Source: Rhizobiaceae bacterium (GTDB lineage: Bacteria > Pseudomonadota > Alphaproteobacteria > Rhizobiales > Rhizobiaceae). Taken from it: a stretch of DNA of 6,806 nt. The notes beneath the pieces are model-generated. The model did not search any database and had not been told where the DNA came from. It was given only the letters and a program-made list of their open reading frames with translations. The stretch covers positions 1-6,806 of the forward strand of contig SCRB01000866.1 in assembly GCA_004299545.1 (NCBI GenBank). The letters run 5' to 3'. Each line of letters starts with the position of its first letter. Position 1 is the first letter of the stretch. This document shows, in pieces, positions 1 through 4,665 of the stretch. Position numbers and translations under genes: made by a program.

Positions 1-1
1 T

Positions 2-232
2 GCCTTCGAGGCTGCTTTCGAGGCCCTGGACCGAACCGAACGGGAGGCCCTGTCACTGGTGGCGGTCTGGGGGTTTACCGACGATGAGGCGGCGCGGATT
101 TGCGGTATCGGTGCGCAAGCGCTCAAACGCCGCATTGTCGACGGGAGTTCTCACCTGACACTCGCCTGCTGCTACAGATCCCGTGCGGACAATCTCCGAC
201 ATGGGCGATACGAGGAAGACTGCCATGGGTGA
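2..232 (+). CDS. C-terminal fragment of a sigma-70 region 4-like helix-turn-helix protein
   Basis: This reading frame is open from the window's left edge and ends in TGA at 230-232, giving 76 visible residues; the N-terminus lies outside. The stretch LDRTEREALSLVAVWGFTDD, followed by EAARICG and then ALKRR, resembles sigma region 4 of EcfG/ECF-type factors (typical pattern: LP..QREAL.LVG..GF.YEEAA.ICG...GT.KSR). In those proteins this helix-turn-helix binds the -35 element. The residues after the HTH (about 45-76) do not match the usual short tail, so the protein could be a divergent sigma factor or a regulator with a sigma-like output domain. Its stop codon overlaps the start of the thioredoxin gene by 8 bases, suggesting translational coupling. 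Family assignment is by pattern recall from a short fragment, so it is moderate at best. Confidence 0.5.
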   Translation, partial: AFEAAFEALDRTEREALSLVAVWGFTDDEAARICGIGAQALKRRIVDGSSHLTLACCYRSRADNLRHGRYEEDCHG

Positions 233-671
233 GAAAATCGTCGTGTGCAGCGCCTGCGGCGGTATCAATCGCCTCGCACCAGGCCGGCCGCCTGCAGCGG
301 CCAAGTGCGGCAAATGCGGCCGGAGGCTTTTCAATGCTCGTCCGACGGATGTCGATGGCCCTACTTTCAACCTCCATCGGAGACGCAGCACGCTTCCTGT
401 CCTGGTCGACGTTTGGGCGCCATGGTGCGGCCCATGTCGAATGATGGCGCCTGCCTACGAAGTTGCGGCGCGGGAACTCGAACCTGACGTTGTCCTCATC
501 AAGCTCAATTCCGAAGACGAACAGGAGATAGCGGCGGAACTCGGCATTCGCAGCATACCGACCATGATCCTGTTCCAGAACGGCAGGGAAATGGCCCGGC
601 AGTCAGGCGCGATGTCATCAGGGCAGATCGTCAGATGGACCCGTGCTCGATTGCGTCCGCCCGCCGCCTGA
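225..671 (+). CDS. trxC: Thioredoxin 2 (TrxC-type, zinc-binding N-terminus)
   Basis: The 148-residue protein has the two-part design of thioredoxin 2: an N-terminal zinc ribbon with two CxxC pairs (C8/C11 and C28/C31), then a thioredoxin fold with the active site WAPWCGPC (W64-C71, redox cysteines C68 and C71) and the cis-proline motif RSIPT (P112). It would reduce disulfides in cytoplasmic proteins, using thioredoxin reductase for electrons; the zinc module in the E. coli homologue tunes redox behaviour under oxidative stress. ATG at 225 is chosen because GAGGAAG (212-218) sits 6 bases upstream and the zinc ribbon then starts at residue 8 as in the family. In-frame GTG 183 and ATG 201 would add a tail with no family counterpart. 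The gene overlaps the preceding sigma-like reading frame by 8 bases. No terminator is evident after it. Confidence 0.9.
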   Translation: MGEKIVVCSACGGINRLAPGRPPAAAKCGKCGRRLFNARPTDVDGPTFNLHRRRSTLPVLVDVWAPWCGPCRMMAPAYEVAARELEPDVVLIKLNSEDEQEIAAELGIRSIPTMILFQNGREMARQSGAMSSGQIVRWTRARLRPPAA

Positions 672-786
672 CGCGCCTCCATGGTTCCTGCACTTCTGGA
701 AGGTCTGTACGCGGACACGCGGTCGCCGGCGGACGCATGCGATCAGCGACAAAGCGTACGCTCCTGGTGACCTAGAGGCAATCATT

Positions 787-800
787 TTGACGCCGGTCAA
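787..800. promoter_or_regulatory. FNR/FixK/NNR-type operator, perfect palindrome TTGAC-N4-GTCAA
   Basis: The 14 bases read TTGACGCCGGTCAA, an exact inverted repeat of TTGAC around four bases. This matches the FNR-family consensus TTGAY-N4-RTCAA. Its centre (793.5) lies 59 bases before the ATG at 853. If it acts as a class II activator site at -41.5, transcription would start near 835, just upstream of the ribosome binding site at 837-844. That geometry suits control of the 853-1239 and 1288-1734 genes by a low-oxygen or NO-responsive Crp/Fnr protein. The -10 region is not a recognisable hexamer. Its half-sites (TTGAC) differ from the TTGTT/TTGCG pair at the other two operators in this window, so a different family member (FNR or FixK) may bind it. 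Confidence 0.7.
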
Positions 801-836
801 CGCGCGGCAGGCGCCGTTCTGCATCATGAGGATGCC

Positions 837-844
837 AAAGGAGA
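837..844 (+). promoter_or_regulatory. Ribosome binding site that fixes the start of the 853 gene
   Basis: AAAGGAGA lies 8 bases before ATG 853, a near-ideal Shine-Dalgarno match. The frame is open further upstream to in-frame starts at 643, 826 and 832, but none has a comparable site, and the predicted promoter start near 835 lies downstream of all three. This supports 853 as the true start. Confidence 0.75.
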
Positions 845-852
845 AAGTCGTC

Positions 853-1239
853 ATGCTCGAAGCCAATGACCTGCCGTCGAGCTTCCGTCACGTGAAAATG
901 CTTCTCGCGCGGACGAAGGATCATCCGCAAGGAGAGCCCAACGAAGGCTACGATCTCCTCGTTCCCCTCGACAGCGAGGGGCGGCTCGATGCCGATATTT
1001 GGAGAAAGAATCAGACAGCCTGCCGTGTCCGGCACTTCACCGAGGACGGCGATGCGCGGATCGGACGCCTGAAGCGCAAGCCGGGTGGCCAATGGTATTT
1101 CGACTATGAACCAGGCGAAAGCGATGACGAGATCGGCTTTCGCTTCGGAGAAGAGCGTTTCCTGACGGGAGAATACGTATCGGTCGGACACGCGCAGAAC
1201 ATGCGGACCTACCGTGTCGCGCGTGTCGAAAAGCCCTGA
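853..1239 (+). CDS. Conserved-looking small protein of unknown function, FNR-box controlled
   Basis: The gene encodes 128 residues of a soluble protein with no signal peptide or membrane segment and a single cysteine (C57). I do not recognise a named domain. Visible features are a GYDLLVPLDSEGRLD segment (32-46), a WRKNQTACRVRHF segment (50-62), a basic KRKPGGQWYFDYEPG patch (74-88), an acidic DDEIGFRFGEERF stretch (91-103) and a C-terminal GEYVSVGHAQNMRTYRVARV (106-125). The pattern of short beta-like strands with conserved-looking aromatic and glycine positions suggests a compact beta-rich fold. The start is set by the ribosome binding site at 837-844. It lies under the palindrome at 787-800 and 48 bases ahead of the universal stress gene, so both are probably one transcript induced at low oxygen or by NO. 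Its function is unknown; being real is well supported by the ribosome binding site, operator and codon use. Confidence 0.8.
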   Translation: MLEANDLPSSFRHVKMLLARTKDHPQGEPNEGYDLLVPLDSEGRLDADIWRKNQTACRVRHFTEDGDARIGRLKRKPGGQWYFDYEPGESDDEIGFRFGEERFLTGEYVSVGHAQNMRTYRVARVEKP

Positions 1240-1276
1240 TCGATTTGGTCCGCCGAACGATGTCTTTCACGAAGCT

Positions 1277-1281
1277 GGGAG
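1277..1281 (+). promoter_or_regulatory. Ribosome binding site that decides the usp start
   Basis: GGGAG at 1277-1281 abuts the first in-frame ATG (1282), leaving no spacing, but stands 6 bases before the second ATG (1288). The second start gives MYRHILIATDGS, the usual beginning of universal stress proteins, so 1288 is preferred. Confidence 0.6.
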
Positions 1282-1287
1282 ATGAAG

Positions 1288-1734
1288 ATGTACAGACACA
1301 TCCTGATCGCAACAGACGGTTCCGAACTGGCGGCGAAGGGCGTGCAACACGGCTTGGCACTCGCCGGCCCCCTCGGCGCGAAAGTGACGGTGCTCACTGT
1401 CAGTGAACCGTTGCAACCGGCAGCGGAGCGTGCAGCCCTCGCCGCGGGCGTCGAGGATCCCGTGGCCCGCTACGACCAGCAGATAGACGAACAAATGAAA
1501 GAACGCTTCAAGCCGATCGAAAAGCAGGCTTCGGACCATGGCCTTGTGGTCGAACTCCTTCATGAGATCGATCATTTTCCCGCGCAAGCCATCATCAGAA
1601 CAGCGAAGTTGAAGGATTGCGACCTGATCGTCATGGCTTCTCATGGGCGACGTGGCGCGGCGCGCCTGCTGCTCGGCAGCCAGACCGCCGAAGTGCTGGC
1701 GCATACCACCCTCCCCGTACTGGTAGTTCGATAG
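1288..1734 (+). CDS. Universal stress protein, single UspA domain, ATP-binding type
   Basis: The 148-residue protein is one complete Usp domain. It opens with beta strand YRHILIATDGS (2-12), where D10 is the usual nucleotide-contacting aspartate. It ends with the ATP loop ASHG (117-120), nine residues, then GS (130-131), and the closing strand LPVLVV (142-147). This fits the G-x2-G-x9-G-S/T nucleotide-binding motif with the first Gly replaced by Ala, so ATP binding is likely. Usp proteins are cytoplasmic dimers induced during growth arrest and oxygen limitation; several bacteria place them under FNR-family control. Here it follows the 853-1239 gene by 48 bases with no promoter visible between, so it probably shares the 787-800 operator. 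It converges on the Crp/Fnr gene with 26 bases between stop codons and no clear terminator. An alternative start at 1282 adds two residues. Confidence 0.9.
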   Translation: MYRHILIATDGSELAAKGVQHGLALAGPLGAKVTVLTVSEPLQPAAERAALAAGVEDPVARYDQQIDEQMKERFKPIEKQASDHGLVVELLHEIDHFPAQAIIRTAKLKDCDLIVMASHGRRGAARLLLGSQTAEVLAHTTLPVLVVR

Positions 1735-1760
1735 GGGCAAGCACGGGAATCGGAGGTCGA

Positions 1761-2459
1761 TCACGACGCGGCTTCATTGACCGCCGCCAATGCTTCGGGC
1801 CGGCAGACGACGACATGCCTGTGGGCGCTCAGGACAATGCCTTCCTTTTCCCAGGCGCTCAGTGTCCGGCTGACGGTATGGAGCGTCGTTCCGGCCAGCT
1901 CGGCGATGTCCTGGCGTGACAAAGGGAAGCAGATCTCGGTCCCCTGCGCCGTCCGACGGCCTGCTTGATTCGCCAGCCTCAGCAAAGCGTGGGCGATCCT
2001 GTGCTCGACGGTTTCCGACGAAAGCTCCCGTAGCCTTAGCTGCGTTTCCTGGTATCGCGATCCGAGTACCGCGACGGCGTTCAGCGCAATCTGCGCATGC
2101 CTGCCCATCAATTGCCGCATGGCATTGGCGGGCCACACAAAAAGATGGGTGTCCTCAACCGCGACTACTGTTCCTGGATAGCGCGGGATCCCCGCAAGGA
2201 CGGCATAGCCCGCCAGTTCGCCAGGACCGAGATAGCGCAACGCGATTTGGTTGCCTTCCTCCGTCGTTTGCGTCGCCCGCAGCCGGCCAACCACCACCAC
2301 GTATAAATTCAGCGCCGCGTCGCCCTGATGATAGAGCACTTCCCTCCTCGCCAAGCGTTTGCGGGAAGCAGATTGACGCACCTCGTCGAGCGCTTCGCTC
2401 GATAAGGTACGAAAGATTTCAGCGCTCGCAAGGGTACTGCGATCCGTCCGGCTGTTCAT
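1761..2459 (-). CDS. Crp/Fnr-family transcriptional regulator, NNR/NnrR/DNR-like (no Fe-S cysteines)
   Basis: The 232-residue protein has a cyclic-nucleotide-like sensor domain (about 10-125, with the GxL...G(D/E)LAGYAVLAG jelly-roll motif near 80-90), a dimerisation helix (about 128-160) and a C-terminal winged helix. The HTH is SRQDIAELAGTTLHTVSRTL (181-200). FNR reads TTGAT through E-xx-S-R in this helix; here the order is H194-xx-S197-R198, so the Glu is His. Only two cysteines occur (C177, C219), neither in an FNR N-terminal cluster, so it is not an Fe-S oxygen sensor. It belongs with the NNR/NnrR/DNR group that responds to NO, as nirK and nnrS nearby imply, but a FixK-like or other subgroup is possible. 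ATG 2457-2459 is chosen over the in-frame GTG at 2469-2471; neither has a strong ribosome binding site. A matching operator at 2540-2553 suggests autoregulation. Confidence 0.85.
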   Translation of the reverse strand: MNSRTDRSTLASAEIFRTLSSEALDEVRQSASRKRLARREVLYHQGDAALNLYVVVVGRLRATQTTEEGNQIALRYLGPGELAGYAVLAGIPRYPGTVVAVEDTHLFVWPANAMRQLMGRHAQIALNAVAVLGSRYQETQLRLRELSSETVEHRIAHALLRLANQAGRRTAQGTEICFPLSRQDIAELAGTTLHTVSRTLSAWEKEGIVLSAHRHVVVCRPEALAAVNEAAS

Positions 2460-2514
2460 TGGGGTGCGCACTTTCGATTTTTAGTGATGCTTCTCGCGCC
2501 CGATTCGAGACTTT

Positions 2515-2520
2515 CGTATA
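2515..2520 (-). promoter_or_regulatory. Possible -10 element of the Crp/Fnr regulator gene
   Basis: On the minus strand this reads TATACG. It is about 29 bases from the centre of the operator at 2540-2553, close to the roughly 32 bases expected between a class II site and the -10. A start near 2506 would give a leader of about 45 bases. This is weak evidence by itself. Confidence 0.3.
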
Positions 2521-2539
2521 GCGGAAAAGCTCACATTGA

Positions 2540-2553
2540 TTGTTTCACCGCAA
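2540..2553. promoter_or_regulatory. NnrR/DNR-type operator TTGTT-N4-CGCAA in the regulator/AOX divergent region
   Basis: The sequence TTGTTTCACCGCAA fits the TTG-N8-CAA frame of NO-responsive Crp/Fnr proteins, and the flanks extend it to a GATTG/CAATC inverted repeat (2538-2555). The half-sites TTGTT and CGCAA are the same pair found, inverted, at the nirK promoter (3417-3430). The centre is 87 bases from the regulator ATG and about 150 bases from the predicted AOX transcription start, so direct control of the regulator gene (autoregulation) is the better fit, with an effect on the oxidase gene possible. Confidence 0.6.
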
Positions 2554-2684
2554 TCTCAGCTTGCTCGGAAACTATATGATTGACTGCGAACTCACTATTG
2601 GGGTGGTGCAATGGTGGTCCGAGTTGGATATATCGCCAGTTATGGCTTTTCTGCAAAGAAGCGCCCCTTAGCGCGAACGATCTC

Positions 2685-2690
2685 TATAAT
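2685..2690 (+). promoter_or_regulatory. TATAAT -10 hexamer upstream of the AOX-family gene
   Basis: A perfect TATAAT stands 25 bases before the GTG start, with no -35 hexamer at 16-18 bases upstream (that stretch is GC-rich), so the promoter probably needs an activator. About 34 bases upstream, centred at 2653.5, is an imperfect 16-base palindrome (CTTTTCTGCAAAGAAG, 6 of 8 pairs) placed where a class II activator would bind. It is not an FNR-type site. Confidence 0.45.
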
Positions 2691-2715
2691 GCCGGAAACG
2701 CCGTAGGATGCCACC

Positions 2716-3381
2716 GTGACACTGCTGACCATCGACAAGACCGACCTGGCGCGCCACCACACCCCGCGGACCCTGTCCGACCGGGTCGCCTACCGTGTCG
2801 TCAGGGCCTTGCGCTTCATGGCCAATGGTCTCTTCGGCCGCCGTTACCGCCACCGCACCATCGTGCTCGAGACCATCGCCGCCGTCCCCGGCATGGTGGC
2901 GGCGACGCTGCTGCACCTCAAATGCCTGCGCCGCATGATCGACGACCGCGGCTGGATCCGGACGCTCCTCGACGAAGCCGAGACGCAGCGCGCCCACCTG
3001 ATGGTGTTCGTCGCCGTCGACACGCCAAGTGCGTTCGAGCGCTTCCTCGTGCTGCTGGCACAGGGCGTCTTCTACAACGCCCATTTTCTGATCTATTTGT
3101 TCTCGCCGCGCACCGCTCACCGCATCGCCGCCTATTTCGCCGAAGACGCCGTCAGCGGCTATGGCCAGTATCTGGAGGAAATCCAGGAGGGTCGACAGGA
3201 AAACCCGCCCGCGCCGCCATTGGCGATCGCCTATTGGAACCTGGCGCCGGACGCGCGGCTCGCCGACGTGATTCGGGCGATGCAGGAAGACGAGGCTATC
3301 CATCGGGATATCAATCACAGCTTCGCTGACGCTCTTGAAAGCGGCCGCGACCTTCCCGGGCCGCCGGAAATCACTCTCTGA
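2716..3381 (+). CDS. Alternative oxidase (AOX) family protein with two di-iron ligands substituted
   Basis: The 221-residue protein aligns end to end with alternative oxidases, membrane-attached cytoplasm-facing di-iron quinol oxidases. Recognisable in order: SDRVAY (21-26), LETIAAVPGM (51-60), HLKCLRRM (67-74), GWIRTLLDEAE (79-89), ERFLVLLAQGVFYNA (108-122), SPRTAHR (130-136), AYW (172-174) and DEAIHRDINH (192-201). By the known trypanosome AOX ligand spacing, E52, H94, E193 and H196 are kept. The Glu of NERMH is Gln91 and the first Glu of the EEEA motif is Ala142, although E143 and D144 are adjacent. Catalytic Tyr149 and the Y173-W174 pair remain. GTG 2716 is the start: AGGA (2705-2708) is 7 bases upstream and an in-frame stop lies at 2704-2706. 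It sits between the regulator and nirK, implying a nitrite/NO-linked role. Whether it oxidises quinol is uncertain. Family membership is secure; altered chemistry is inference. Confidence 0.9.
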   Translation: MTLLTIDKTDLARHHTPRTLSDRVAYRVVRALRFMANGLFGRRYRHRTIVLETIAAVPGMVAATLLHLKCLRRMIDDRGWIRTLLDEAETQRAHLMVFVAVDTPSAFERFLVLLAQGVFYNAHFLIYLFSPRTAHRIAAYFAEDAVSGYGQYLEEIQEGRQENPPAPPLAIAYWNLAPDARLADVIRAMQEDEAIHRDINHSFADALESGRDLPGPPEITL

Positions 3382-3416
3382 TCCTCGCTCCGGCTCTTCC
3401 GGAAAGTTCCTGATTT

Positions 3417-3430
3417 TTGCGCCGCAACAA
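3417..3430. promoter_or_regulatory. NnrR-type operator of the nirK promoter (TTGCG-N4-AACAA)
   Basis: TTGCGCCGCAACAA fits TTG-N8-CAA, and its reverse complement is TTGTT-N4-CGCAA, the same half-site pair as at 2540-2553. TTGCG half-sites are known from NnrR-controlled nirK promoters of alphaproteobacteria. The centre (3423.5) is 72 bases before the nirK ATG; a class II start would fall near 3465, preceded by a weak -10 candidate around 3450-3457 (AATAGC/TAGCCT). This supports NO- or nitrite-dependent induction of nirK-nirV by the Crp/Fnr protein encoded at 1761-2459. Confidence 0.7.
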
Positions 3431-3495
3431 AGATTTCGCGGTGCGCGGGAATAGCCTGTGTTCGACAACATCAAAAGCCACCAAGGAGAACGGAG

Positions 3496-4611
3496 ATGTT
3501 GACGAGACGCGAAGCCCTGATGGGAACGGTTGCCGGAGCGGCCACCGCAGCCTTATTGACGACGATGCCGGAAGCGCGGGCGGCGGCGGAACCGCCTTCG
3601 GACATAAGCAAGCTGCCGCGCGAGCACGTCGAACTCGTCGCCCCGCCTTTCGTGCACGCGCACGACCAGGTCGCCATCGGCGGTCCGAAGGTGGTCCAGT
3701 TCCACCTGACGGTGAAGGAACAGCCGATGGTCATCGACGACGAAGGCACCACCATGCAGGCCATGACCTATAACGGCTCGATCCCAGCGCCGATGATGGT
3801 GGTGCACGAGGGAGACTATGTGGAGCTGACGCTCACCAATCCCGAGACCAACCAGATGCTGCACAACATCGACGTCCACGCCGCCACAGGCGGGTTGGGC
3901 GGGGCGAAGCTCATGGACGTCAATCCCGGGGAACAGGCGACATTCCGCTTCAAGGCGACGCGCGCCGGAGCGTTCGTCTATCACTGCGCACCCGCCGGCA
4001 TGATCCCCTGGCACGTCGTGTCTGGCATGAACGGCGCCCTGCTCGTGCTCCCCCGCGACGGAGTGAAGGACGGGGACGGCCGCAGGCTGAAATACGACCG
4101 CGTCTTCTACATCGGCGAGAGCGATTTCTATATACCGCGGGACGCCAAGGGCAAGTTCAGGAAATACGCCTCGCTCGGCGACGCCTATGCCGACACCCTC
4201 GAGGTAATGCGTGGCCTGATCCCCACTCATGTCGTCTTCAATGGCAAGGCGAACGCCCTGACTGGCGAGCACGCGCTTAAGGCGAAGGTCGGCGAGACGG
4301 TGCTGATCATCCATTCCGAGGCCAATCGCGACACGCGCCCTCACCTGATCGGCGGCCATGGCGACTATGTCTGGGAGCAGGGCAAGTTCGCCAATCCGCC
4401 CGAAAAGGACCTGGAGACCTGGTTCGTGCGTGGCGGTTCGGCCTGCGCGGCGCTCTATACCTTCCGCCAGCCCGGCGTCTACGCCTACGTCAATCACAAT
4501 CTGATCGAGGCGGCCGAACTCGGCGCCACCGCCCATATCATGGTGGACGGGGAATGGAACGATGACCTGATGGCCCAGGTGCAGGCTCCGATTCCAATCC
4601 CGACCCATTGA
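3496..4611 (+). CDS. nirK: Copper-containing nitrite reductase, class I
   Basis: NirK reduces nitrite to nitric oxide in the periplasm, the committed step of denitrification, with electrons from a cupredoxin or cytochrome c. The 371-residue precursor starts with a Tat signal (TRREALMG at 3-10, hydrophobic to about 23, cleavage near ARA at 27-29). Two cupredoxin domains follow. Type 1 copper ligands are H123, C164, H173 and M178 (in [16 protein letters not shown]). Type 2 copper ligands are H128, H163 and H334. Catalytic D126 and H283 ([13 protein letters not shown]) are present. Every one is offset by exactly 28 from Alcaligenes faecalis NirK numbering, so the enzyme should be active. AAGGAG (3483-3488) is 7 bases before the ATG. 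It is transcribed from its own promoter with the operator at 3417-3430 and probably continues into nirV, past a stem-loop. Confidence 0.98.
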   Translation: MLTRREALMGTVAGAATAALLTTMPEARAAAEPPSDISKLPREHVELVAPPFVHAHDQVAIGGPKVVQFHLTVKEQPMVIDDEGTTMQAMTYNGSIPAPMMVVHEGDYVELTLTNPETNQMLHNIDVHAATGGLGGAKLMDVNPGEQATFRFKATRAGAFVYHCAPAGMIPWHVVSGMNGALLVLPRDGVKDGDGRRLKYDRVFYIGESDFYIPRDAKGKFRKYASLGDAYADTLEVMRGLIPTHVVFNGKANALTGEHALKAKVGETVLIIHSEANRDTRPHLIGGHGDYVWEQGKFANPPEKDLETWFVRGGSACAALYTFRQPGVYAYVNHNLIEAAELGATAHIMVDGEWNDDLMAQVQAPIPIPTH

Positions 4612-4621
4612 GGGCCAACCT

Positions 4622-4648
4622 AGCGACCGTCGGAATCCGGCGGTCGCT
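4622..4648 (+). terminator. Stem-loop between nirK and nirV (partial terminator or mRNA-stabilising hairpin)
   Basis: Arms AGCGACCG (4622-4629) and CGGTCGCT (4641-4648) pair perfectly. An inner U-G pair and CGG/CCG extend the stem to 12 pairs with an AAT loop. Only three T residues (4648-4650) follow the 3' arm side, so termination would be leaky. It lies 10 bases after the nirK stop and just before the nirV ribosome binding site, so it could lower nirV expression relative to nirK or protect the nirK mRNA 3' end. Confidence 0.6.
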
Positions 4649-4651
4649 TTC

Positions 4652-4657
4652 AAAGGA
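4652..4657 (+). promoter_or_regulatory. Ribosome binding site that decides the nirV start
   Basis: AAAGGA is only 2 bases before ATG 4660 but 8 bases before ATG 4666, so the second in-frame ATG is the likelier start. The site lies immediately after the nirK-nirV stem-loop. Confidence 0.55.
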
Positions 4658-4665
4658 TCATGGCG

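Noticed and set aside
707..759. GTACGC/GCGTAC inverted repeat in the 672-852 gap
   Set aside because: A six-base stem with a loop of over 40 bases is expected by chance in GC-rich DNA.
1245..1258. Possible FNR-type site directly before usp
   Set aside because: TTG is present but the partner half is AAC rather than CAA at the required spacing.
3390..3416. Possible terminator after the AOX gene (CCGG-CTCTT-CCGG, then a T run at 3414-3418)
   Set aside because: The stem is only 4 pairs, the T run is 11 bases away and it runs into the nirK operator; not convincing.
2668..3474. Minus-strand open frame opposite the AOX-family gene
   Set aside because: Composition is typical of an antisense shadow, and the plus-strand frame matches AOX over its full length.
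3461..3474. Second FNR-like site before nirK (TTCGA-N4-ATCAA)
   Set aside because: Only the right half matches, and it would lie downstream of the predicted transcription start.
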